Shown here piece by piece: positions 18,992 to 25,711 of a stretch of 64,000 nucleotides of DNA (positions within the stretch are counted from its first letter, which is position 1; each line of letters opens with the position of its first letter). The notes beneath the pieces were generated by a model, which did not search any database, was not told the DNA's origin, and was given only the letters and a program-made list of their open reading frames with translations. Both the position numbers and the translations under genes were made by a program. This DNA comes from Cohnella hashimotonis (GTDB lineage Bacteria > Bacillota > Bacilli > Paenibacillales > Paenibacillaceae): positions 6,572,001-6,636,000 of the forward strand of contig NZ_JAGRPV010000001.1 of the NCBI RefSeq assembly GCF_030014955.1. Reading direction: 5' to 3'.

Positions 18992-20269
18992 TTACACCTT
19001 ATAAGCGCGAAGCGCCTTAAATACTTCCTTGAACGATGGCTTCTTGCCGTACATGAGCACGCCCACGCGGTAGATCTTGGCGGCGAGCCAGCCGATGATC
19101 AGCACGGAAGCGATCAGAATGCCGACCGACAGGACGATCTCCCACCAGGCCGGATCGGCGAGGCCGATGCGGAGGAACAGGATGAACGGCGAGAAAAACG
19201 GAATGAACGAGCATACGGTGATGAACGTGCTCTCGGGGTTCGTCAGGCCGTAGATGGCGATGTAGAAGCCCGCGAGCGACAGCATCGTGACCGGCATCGA
19301 CGTCTGGCTGAGATCCTCCGTCCGGCTGACGAGCGAGCCGATGGCGGCGAACAGCATCGCATACAGGAAGTAGCCGAGCAGATACATGACGATCGCGAAG
19401 ATGATCATTTTCGGCTCGATGCTGGAGAGGTCGATACCGAACTTCTCGAGCGCACCCTTGTTGTGCGGCAGCGTGAGGTTGACGAGCGCCGCACCGACGA
19501 GCACGACGAGCTGGAGCAGGCCGACGAGGAAAGTGCCGATGACCTTGCCGAACATCTGCTTGAGCGGCGCCACGCTCGTGACGATGATCTCCATGACGCG
19601 CGAGCTCTTCTCGGCGGTGATCTCGGTCGCGATCAGCTGGCCGGTGATCATGACGGACATGAACAGCAGGATGAGGATGGCGTAGGTCAAGCCGATGGCC
19701 GTCCCTTGCTCCGCCTCCGTCTTGCCGCCGCCGTCAGCGATCTGGACGGTGTCGAGCTTAACGGGCGCCTGCAGCTTGAAATATTGTTCGTTGGTCAGGT
19801 TCGCGTCCCGCACGGCTTGCTGCGTCTTCACGGTTTGCAGCCCGGCCAGCAGGGCGCCGGAGGTGCCGCTGTCCAGCATTTTCTTGGAGTGGTAGACGAC
19901 GTCGGGGAAGCCGACTTCCTGGTTATCGGTAAAGGTAAGATAGCCTTTGATTTTGCCGTCGTCGATCGCCTGCTGGAGGGCGGCCGTCTTGTCGGCTTCG
20001 GAGCCGGACGCCTCGATCGGCACGAGCTCCACCTGCTGCTTCTCCGCCATTCCGAACTGCTGCTCCAGCCCTGTGATGATCTCGCCTTGTTCGCTTGCGA
20101 TATAGCCCACCTTCGCGGCCGAGCCCGGCCCCGTCAGTTTGTCGATGAAATAAGGTACGTTGGCGCCGACGACGAGCAGAATGCCGAGGATAATCGTCGT
20201 TATAATGAAGGATTTGCTGCGGAGCTTGTTCCGCATCGTGAAGGCAATGACCGTACGCATGCTATTCAT
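18992..20269 (-). CDS. ABC-2 type transporter permease, NatB-like
   Basis: Membrane subunit of an ABC exporter, about 425 residues. A first transmembrane segment lies near residue 20-40, then a roughly 150-residue extracytoplasmic domain, then five or six membrane segments from about residue 185 on (ILILLFMSVMITGQL, LVGLLQLVVLVGAAL). This is the ABC2_membrane_3/NatB layout. The segment TAEKSSRVMEIIVTSVAPLK is the cytoplasmic motif typical of the family. A longer frame begins with GTG at 20278, but the ATG at 20269 has AGGTGAG just upstream and overlaps the end of the ATPase gene. It is the last gene of the operon. In Bacillus NatAB exports sodium; that substrate is not proven here. Confidence 0.9.
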   Translation of the reverse strand: MNSMRTVIAFTMRNKLRSKSFIITTIILGILLVVGANVPYFIDKLTGPGSAAKVGYIASEQGEIITGLEQQFGMAEKQQVELVPIEASGSEADKTAALQQAIDDGKIKGYLTFTDNQEVGFPDVVYHSKKMLDSGTSGALLAGLQTVKTQQAVRDANLTNEQYFKLQAPVKLDTVQIADGGGKTEAEQGTAIGLTYAILILLFMSVMITGQLIATEITAEKSSRVMEIIVTSVAPLKQMFGKVIGTFLVGLLQLVVLVGAALVNLTLPHNKGALEKFGIDLSSIEPKMIIFAIVMYLLGYFLYAMLFAAIGSLVSRTEDLSQTSMPVTMLSLAGFYIAIYGLTNPESTFITVCSFIPFFSPFILFLRIGLADPAWWEIVLSVGILIASVLIIGWLAAKIYRVGVLMYGKKPSFKEVFKALRAYKV

Positions 20270-21164
20270 GGCTCTCACCTACCGTCTTAATGAAGATTTC
20301 GTTCAGGGTCGGCTCCAGCAGCTCGAAGCGTTCGACCGGGCCTTGTGCCATTGCGTGCTTCAGAATCTCCTGTGCGGCTTCCTTGCGGGAGATGCGCAGA
20401 TCGTACCCTCGCTCGGTACGGGTCGCGGAGACAACGCCGGGAATGCGATCCAGCCCGGGGATATCCCGCTCTGCGCCGACGACCACTTTTTCCTTGGGAA
20501 AACGATTCTTGATGTCGCGGATCGGCCCCTGCAGCACCGGATTCGACTTGTGCATGATCGTGATGTTGCGGCACAACTCCTCGACATGCTCCATCCGGTG
20601 CGTCGAGAAGACGATGCTCGCGCCATCGTCGCGCAGCTCCTTGACCGTCGACTTCAGCAGCTCGACGTTGACCGGATCAAGACCGCTGAACGCTTCGTCC
20701 ATAATGAGAATGCTTGGCTTGTGAATGACCGCGGCGATGAACTGGATTTTCTGCTGGTTGCCCTTGGAGAGCTCCTCGACCTTTTTGTTGTAGTACTCCG
20801 GCACCTGAAACCGGTCGAGCCACCGTTTCAGGTTCGCGTCGGCGTCCCGGCGCGACATGCCGCGCAGCTGCGCCAGATACAGAATCTGCTCGCTCACCTT
20901 GATCTTCGGGTACATGCCCCGCTCCTCCGGCAGGTAGCCCAGCATCGAGAGCTGCTCTGTGCTGTAGGTCTTCCCGCGGTAACGGATGCTGCCTCCATCC
21001 GGGAGAATGAGTCCGAGCACCATGCGCATCGTCGTCGTCTTTCCCGCGCCGTTCGCGCCGAGCAAGCCGTAAATCTCGCCTTGGGCCACCTCGAAGCTAA
21101 GCCCGTTGACGGCTGTCTTGTCCCCGTATTGCTTGAACACCTTTTCGATTACCAGCGGATTCAT
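20262..21164 (-). CDS. ABC transporter ATP-binding protein, NatA-like
   Basis: A 300-residue ATPase. Walker A is GLLGANGAGKTTTMRM (about residue 35), the signature is VEELSKGNQQKIQ, and Walker B is ILIMDEAFSGLDPVN, followed by STHRMEHVEELC. The C-terminal extension after residue 220 matches NatA/YhaQ-type ATPases. The start is ATG 21164, which overlaps the stop of the preceding ATPase gene by four bases (ATGA); the open frame upstream is only read-through. The ATPase pairs with the NatB-like permease that follows. Confidence 0.93.
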   Translation of the reverse strand: MNPLVIEKVFKQYGDKTAVNGLSFEVAQGEIYGLLGANGAGKTTTMRMVLGLILPDGGSIRYRGKTYSTEQLSMLGYLPEERGMYPKIKVSEQILYLAQLRGMSRRDADANLKRWLDRFQVPEYYNKKVEELSKGNQQKIQFIAAVIHKPSILIMDEAFSGLDPVNVELLKSTVKELRDDGASIVFSTHRMEHVEELCRNITIMHKSNPVLQGPIRDIKNRFPKEKVVVGAERDIPGLDRIPGVVSATRTERGYDLRISRKEAAQEILKHAMAQGPVERFELLEPTLNEIFIKTVGESHE

Positions 21165-22114
21165 CTTCCCGCATCCCCCTTCCGAACTAGACAAGCCATG
21201 ATCTCTTCCAATTCCATGCGCTGCGAGGACAGAATCCGATAGCCGTTCGAGAGGCAATAAGCCTCCGTTTCCTCGGGCGCGTCGGACTCGATCCGGCAGA
21301 TGCCGGGGCCTGCCTCCTGCGCCCCCTGGACGCCCGGCGCCTGCTTCAGCAGCCGAGCCGCGTCCTCCTTGCCGGCCGCACCGTCCGTCCGCTGGACGGC
21401 CAGCACCCGCCATGCCTCGAACAACCGGTCCTTCTCATACAGCCCGAGACACCGGCCCCGATGCATGAACAGCACGTAGTCCGCGAGCCGGCGCACTTCC
21501 TCCGTGATGTGCGTCGCAAAAATCAGCGTGCGGTCCCCCCGGTCCATGTAGCGCGTGAGTTCGTCCAGCAGCGCCTTCCAGGCTGAAGGGTCGAGGCCGG
21601 AAGACGGCTCGTCGAGCAGCAGCAGCTCCGGATCGTGGGCCATCGCGACCGCTAGCTCCGCCTTGCGCCGCATTCCCTTGGACATCTTGCCGAGCTTTTT
21701 GACGCGATCGGCGTCGAAGCTTCGCATCAGCCGTTCGTATCTTTCCCAGCTCCAGCCGGGGTACCACTTGGAGGCGAACCGGGCCTTCTCATCGGCAGTG
21801 AGATGATTCTCGTAAGCGTGGGGCAGCTCGGATACGAAGCCGATCCTCTCCCTCAGCCCCTCATCGCTGTCCGGCGACAGACGCTGGCCGAGTACCGCCG
21901 CCTCTCCCTCGCAAGGCGCGAGCCGGAGCAGCAGCCGCAGCAGCGTGCTCTTGCCGGAGCCGTTCGGTCCGACGATGGCGGTCACCATCCCGGCAGGCAC
22001 GGTCAAATCGAGCGGTCCGAGCGCGAACCCGTCGTGCCGGACGGCCGCTCCCTTCAGCGAGACGGCTTCGTTGCCGCTCTCCGTTCTTTCCAAACCGTAC
22101 ATTCCGAGACTCAT
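21161..22114 (-). CDS. ABC transporter ATP-binding protein, YtrB-like
   Basis: A 317-residue ATPase with Walker A AIVGPNGSGKSTLLRLLLRL, signature LGKMSKGMRRKAELAVAMAH, Walker B LLLLDEPSSGLDP and the switch ATHITEEVRRLADYV. The long C-terminal tail (residues 225-317) is typical of the YtrB group. It overlaps the GntR gene by four bases and the next ATPase gene by four bases, so translation is coupled. Its likely membrane partner is the permease encoded first in the operon. Confidence 0.92.
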   Translation of the reverse strand: MSLGMYGLERTESGNEAVSLKGAAVRHDGFALGPLDLTVPAGMVTAIVGPNGSGKSTLLRLLLRLAPCEGEAAVLGQRLSPDSDEGLRERIGFVSELPHAYENHLTADEKARFASKWYPGWSWERYERLMRSFDADRVKKLGKMSKGMRRKAELAVAMAHDPELLLLDEPSSGLDPSAWKALLDELTRYMDRGDRTLIFATHITEEVRRLADYVLFMHRGRCLGLYEKDRLFEAWRVLAVQRTDGAAGKEDAARLLKQAPGVQGAQEAGPGICRIESDAPEETEAYCLSNGYRILSSQRMELEEIMACLVRKGDAGR

Positions 22115-22542
22115 CGCTGCCCCCCCTTTTCCCCCTCGGCCTCCGCCCGCTTGCGCTCATAGGCTTCGCGCCAGATTCGCTCCATCTCCTCGCGGCTGCA
22201 CTGCAGCTGCAGTCCGGTCTCTACCGCACGCTCGAAGGCTTCGACGACGCGCACGAGCCTGAACTCATCCCGCGCCGACTGATCGATGCCCGCTACGAAC
22301 GTCCCTGTCCCTTGTCTCGTGCGCAGGAGCCCTTCATTCTCCAGATCCTGATACACTCTTCGCACCGTAATGGCGCTGCATCTCAGATCGGCCGCGAACT
22401 CCCGGATGGACGGCAGCAGCGTGCCCTCCGCCAGCTGGCCGCTAAGGATGAGGCTTCGCAGCTGGACCTCCACTTGATGGTACAGAGGCTCGGGCCGATT
22501 CTCATCGATATGAACGGGTATCCACACACCGCCTCGCCTCAT
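22111..22542 (-). CDS. GntR-family regulator, YtrA subfamily
   Basis: A 143-residue repressor with the winged helix of GntR proteins: LYHQVEVQLRSLILSGQLAEG, LPSIREFAADLRCSAITVRR and YQDLENEGLLRTRQGTGTFV. Only a short helical C-terminus follows, which defines the YtrA subfamily. It probably represses its own operon through the palindrome at 23306-23333. Members of this group respond to cell-envelope antibiotics in Bacillus; the inducer here is unknown. The first ATG is very close to GGAGGAA, so the GTG five codons later is an alternative start. Confidence 0.93.
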   Translation of the reverse strand: MRRGGVWIPVHIDENRPEPLYHQVEVQLRSLILSGQLAEGTLLPSIREFAADLRCSAITVRRVYQDLENEGLLRTRQGTGTFVAGIDQSARDEFRLVRVVEAFERAVETGLQLQCSREEMERIWREAYERKRAEAEGEKGGQR

Positions 22543-22559
22543 TTCCTCCCGTTACTTCA

Positions 22560-23285
22560 TTAAAAAGTATAGCTCCTGCTCTCCATTCGCTTGACGATCG
22601 CCCGCCGCATGACGTAGAGCGCGATTGCCGCGATCAGCGCCGTTCCGGCCGGCAGCAGTACCGGCGCTTCGCGGACCGAATCCAGAAGTTCGCCCACAAG
22701 GCTGAATCCCTGCCAGGCCGCGCCTAGCGAGATCAGTCCGAGCAGCAGGCAGATCGTCAGATAGGACTTGACGTAGGTTCTTCCGTTGAAGCCCATCTCC
22801 AAATACAGAATGACCGCGTTCATGATCAATCCGTAGCAGAGCCAGACCGCCGCCGCAGCCGCCCACTCGCCTGGGGACACCCGGTCTCGAAGCGCAGGCG
22901 CCAGCAGGTACTGGACGGTGAAAAAGATCGCGCCGATCGCAGCCAGCGTCGTTCCCGCGAGCAGCATCCGGGCACTGGCCATCCGCGCTACGGGAATCGG
23001 CATCGTCCGCCAGTGCGACAGCCGCTTGGTGAAGACGTCCCCTCTCCAGTATGCGAACATCGTGCGGTTCATCGCGCAGCCGAACGCCGGAATCGTGAAC
23101 GTGTACAGCCAGTCCACCATGCCGCTCAAATAGCGGGATACGCCGCTGTCGTTGAATCTATCGTCGATTAGCGCGCTGATAATCGTGCCGACGTATAGGG
23201 CGAATACGGCCGTAAACACCAGACCCAGCCAATCGCGCTTGAACTCGAAAGTCGCCAGCGCCTTGGTCGCGCGCCATCCAGACAT
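22560..23285 (-). CDS. Membrane protein, ABC transporter permease-like
   Basis: A protein of 241 residues with six predicted membrane segments (for example LGLVFTAVFALYVGTIISAL and AAIGAIFFTVQYLLA). An ATG at 23306 lies inside the operator and has no ribosome site, whereas the ATG at 23285 (MSGWRATKAL) has GGAGGCGAG six bases upstream and is the likely start. It is the first gene of the operon, 17 bases ahead of the GntR gene. Position suggests it is the membrane partner of the YtrB-like ATPase. Confidence 0.82.
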   Translation of the reverse strand: MSGWRATKALATFEFKRDWLGLVFTAVFALYVGTIISALIDDRFNDSGVSRYLSGMVDWLYTFTIPAFGCAMNRTMFAYWRGDVFTKRLSHWRTMPIPVARMASARMLLAGTTLAAIGAIFFTVQYLLAPALRDRVSPGEWAAAAAVWLCYGLIMNAVILYLEMGFNGRTYVKSYLTICLLLGLISLGAAWQGFSLVGELLDSVREAPVLLPAGTALIAAIALYVMRRAIVKRMESRSYTF

Positions 23286-23305
23286 CCGCTCGCCTCCGTC
23301 ACTCA

Positions 23306-23333
23306 TACTGTGTGTATATCCTTATACACAGTA
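23306..23333. promoter_or_regulatory. Operator for the YtrA-type regulator
   Basis: Inverted repeat TACTGTGTGTATA-TCCT-TATACACAGTA that overlaps the -10 box of the operon promoter. Binding here would block transcription. The TGTGTA/TACACA half-sites and the position fit GntR-type regulation. Confidence 0.75.
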
Positions 23334-23359
23334 TAAACACTGCCGGGAAGCCGTGTCAA
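23330..23359 (-). promoter_or_regulatory. Sigma-A promoter of the ABC operon
   Basis: On the minus strand a consensus -35 TTGACA (23354-23359) and -10 TATACT (23330-23335) are separated by 18 bases. The -10 is overlapped by the palindromic operator. Confidence 0.85.
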
Positions 23360-23401
23360 TCCTGAATCTGGAATTCGCCTTGAAGCGGCACTCATGCGGA
23401 T

Positions 23402-23430
23402 TTGTTGCAAATGGCTTTATCTATTAGAAT
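23402..23430 (+). promoter_or_regulatory. Probable promoter of the pseudouridine synthase gene
   Basis: TTGTTG (23402-23407), a 17-base spacer and TAGAAT (23425-23430), 65 bases upstream of the start chosen for the gene. Confidence 0.5.
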
Positions 23431-23494
23431 AAAGACACCACGCCTGCCGCGCGGGAGATGCGGACGGGGCGCAATGACCGGAGGGAACAGAGAG

Positions 23495-24796
23495 ATGAAT
23501 GGGAAAAACGATCGAGGCGGACGAGGACAAGCCGGCGGGCCGCGCGCGAAGGCCGGCACTTCCAGCGGAAACGACGATGTGCGGGGAAGCCGCTCCGGGA
23601 AGGGCGGCTCGGCTAGGGATGGCTCGGGCAGAGACGGTTCGGCTAGAGACGGCTCGGGCAGAGGCGGTTCGGCTAGGGATGGCTCGGGCAGAGGCGGTTC
23701 GGCTAGGGACAGCTCGGGCAGAGGCGGTTCGGCTAGAGACAGCTCGGGCAGAGGCGGTTCGGCTAGAGACAGCTCGGGCAGAGGCGGCTCGGCTTGGGAC
23801 GGCTCGGCTAGGGACGGACAAGGCAGACGAGGTGTCGAAGCTGGGCGGCCTGCCCAAGGACGCGCCGGGGGCAAAGCGGGAGCGCCTGCCGGCCGAGCAA
23901 GCGAACCGAAGCGCCAAGCCGGCGGAGGCTCGCGCAGCTTCACGGTTCAGGAGCCGGTCGAGCTGCTGCCGTTCCTGCTCGCCAAGCTGAGCGGGCAGGG
24001 GCGCAATGCCGTCAAGGCGATCCTCGCTCGCGGCCAAGTGTCCGTCGACGGTTCGCCCGTCACGGCCTACAACCACCCGCTCGCGCCGGGCGCCTCCGTC
24101 TCCGTAAGCCGAGAGCGGATCGAAGAGGTACCTCCGCTTATCGGCTTGTCCATCATGTTCGAGGACGACGACCTGATCGTGGTCGCCAAGGACGCCGGCC
24201 TGCTGTCGATCGCTTCGGCGCAGGAGAACGAGGTGACCGCCTACCGGCAGCTGACCGAGCACGTGCGGCGGGCGGACCCCCGCAGCCGTATCTTCGTCGT
24301 CCACCGGCTCGATCGGGACACCTCGGGCGTCATGATGTTCGCGAAGCGCGAAGAGATCCAGCAGGACCTTCAGAACAACTGGCAGGAAGCCGTCACCGAA
24401 CGGATCTATGTCGCGCTGGTCGAAGGCCGCGTCGCTCGTGCCGAAGGCACGATATCTTCCTGGCTCAAAGAGAGCAAGACGCTTAAAATGTATTCCAGCC
24501 CTTATCCGAACGACGGCCAGCATGCGGTGACGCATTACCGGACGCTCGAGGCCAAGTCGCAGCTCTCGCTGCTCGAAGTCAAGCTCGAGACCGGCCGCAA
24601 AAACCAGATCCGCGTCCACATGCAGGACATCGGCCACCCGGTCGTCGGCGATAAAAAGTACGGCGCGCGCTCCAAGGTGCTCGGACGCCTCGGGCTGCAC
24701 GCGCGGGTACTCGCCTTTGTCCACCCTGGTACGGGTGAGGGGCTGCGCTTCGAGACCGACATTCCGAAGGCGTTCCTTAACGTGCTAAAGGATTAA
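23495..24796 (+). CDS. RluA/RluD-family RNA pseudouridine synthase with a long repetitive N-terminus
   Basis: Converts uridine to pseudouridine in RNA. The catalytic motif HRLDRDTSGVMMFAK, with the catalytic aspartate, lies near residue 275. An S4-like domain precedes it (VELLPFLLAKLSGQGRNAVK), and the C-terminus has GHPVVGDKKYG. The unusual part is residues 1-150: a low-complexity Gly/Ser/Arg/Asp tract of about seven near-identical ten-residue units (RDGSGRGGSA), probably disordered. The ORF could start at 23402, but ATG 23495 has GGAGGG upstream and is preferred, giving 433 residues. It is a single gene with its own terminator. Whether it modifies 23S rRNA, tRNA or another RNA cannot be told. 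Confidence 0.92.
   Translation: MNGKNDRGGRGQAGGPRAKAGTSSGNDDVRGSRSGKGGSARDGSGRDGSARDGSGRGGSARDGSGRGGSARDSSGRGGSARDSSGRGGSARDSSGRGGSAWDGSARDGQGRRGVEAGRPAQGRAGGKAGAPAGRASEPKRQAGGGSRSFTVQEPVELLPFLLAKLSGQGRNAVKAILARGQVSVDGSPVTAYNHPLAPGASVSVSRERIEEVPPLIGLSIMFEDDDLIVVAKDAGLLSIASAQENEVTAYRQLTEHVRRADPRSRIFVVHRLDRDTSGVMMFAKREEIQQDLQNNWQEAVTERIYVALVEGRVARAEGTISSWLKESKTLKMYSSPYPNDGQHAVTHYRTLEAKSQLSLLEVKLETGRKNQIRVHMQDIGHPVVGDKKYGARSKVLGRLGLHARVLAFVHPGTGEGLRFETDIPKAFLNVLKD
23606..23815 (+). repeat. Seven 30-bp coding repeats
   Basis: Units of the type ggttcggctagagacggctc (plus ten bases) repeat every 30 bases and encode RDGSGRGGSA-like decapeptides. The near-identical DNA suggests slippage and variable copy number between strains. 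Confidence 0.92.
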
Positions 24797-24813
24797 TAGC
24801 GTAATTCACGCCT

Positions 24814-24847
24814 CCCCCCGTCCAGACATCGTCCGGGCGGGGTTTTT
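24814..24847 (+). terminator. Terminator of the pseudouridine synthase gene
   Basis: CCCCGTCC ... CGGGCGGGG stem followed by TTTTT, 18 bases after the stop codon. Confidence 0.85.
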
Positions 24848-24865
24848 CATTTGAACTGAAAAACT

Positions 24866-25175
24866 CGGAACTCCCGCAGAAACCGCCGCTCGAGATCAGA
24901 GTAACGCGAAATAACCTCGCAACTCCTTCAGAAACTGCCGCCGAAAGCTGCGTTACAAGGAAAAACCGCGCAACTCCCGTAGAAGCCGTCGCACGAGATC
25001 AGAGTAACGCGGAAAAACCTCGCAACTCCTTCAGAAACTGCCGCCGAGAGCTGCGTTACACGGAAAAACCTCGCAACTTCCACAGAAACCGCCGCACGAG
25101 ATCAGAGTAACGCGGAAAAACCTCGCAACTCCTTCAGAAACCGCCGCCGGGAGCTGCGTTACACGGAAAACCCGC
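24866..25175. repeat. Intergenic array A: six units of 51/52 bp in alternating A/B pairs
   Basis: The C(G)CAACT core occurs at 24866 (as CGGAACT), 24918, 24969, 25021, 25072 and 25124, with spacings 52, 51, 52, 51, 52. Units alternate between a version containing GAGATCAGAGTAACGCGG and one containing GAGAGCTGCGTTACACGG, giving a 103-bp super-repeat. There is no gene in this stretch. Confidence 0.9.
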
Positions 25176-25188
25176 CGAACACTATGCC

Positions 25189-25560
25189 GATAAGCGCAAT
25201 TGGGCACGATCGCCGCAACCGGGACGCTTCATAACGCGCCGATAAGTGCCAAAAGGCACGATCGCCCCCTCCGCAACATCCCATAACGCGCCGATAAGCG
25301 CCAAAAGGCACGATCGCCCCCTCCGCCACGCCCCATAACGCACCGATAAGTGCCAAAAGGCACGATCGCCCCCTCCGCCACGCCCCATAATGCGCCGATA
25401 AGCGCCAAAAGGCACGATCGCCCCCTCCGCCACGCTCCATAACGCCCCGATAAGCGCCAAAAGGCACGATCGCCCCCTCCGCCACGCCCCATAACACGCT
25501 GATAAGCGCCAAAAGGCAAGATCCCCTCCTCCGCCACGCTCAAATAAAGCCGTTAAGCGC
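25189..25560. repeat. Intergenic array B: seven 52-bp units
   Basis: GATAAGNGCCAAAAGGCACG recurs at 25241, 25293, 25345, 25397, 25449 and 25501, with a slightly diverged unit at 25189 and a degenerate one near 25552. Spacing is exactly 52 bases. The core is the reverse complement of that in the array at 48.7 kb. Because 52 is not a multiple of three and units lack stops on the minus strand, all three minus frames are open, which yields spurious ORFs. The remainder to the next gene (25561-25711) is AT-rich with no clear feature. Confidence 0.93.
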
Positions 25561-25711
25561 ATCTGGACGCTTATGCCGGCTATTACGTCACGTTCTTTGC
25601 AAACTCACAATTGAACCTAAATTTGGCATAAAGTGCTTTATTTATACCTTAATGAATAAATAGGCCTATTCAACACGCTGTTAACCCGGTAAAATCAGAT
25701 TATGTCGTTTC

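Noticed and set aside
23417..24724. 435-residue minus-strand ORF
   Set aside because: Antisense of the pseudouridine synthase gene, which has the conserved HRLDRDTSG motif.
25159..25562. Three overlapping minus-strand ORFs of 104-126 residues rich in Gly-Arg-Trp
   Set aside because: They are read-through of the 52-bp repeat, which is open in all three minus frames; no ribosome site.
25620..25660. Sigma-54 promoter (TTGGCATAAAGTGCTTT)
   Set aside because: The GG to GC distance is two bases too short for a -24/-12 element, and no sigma-54 activator is nearby.
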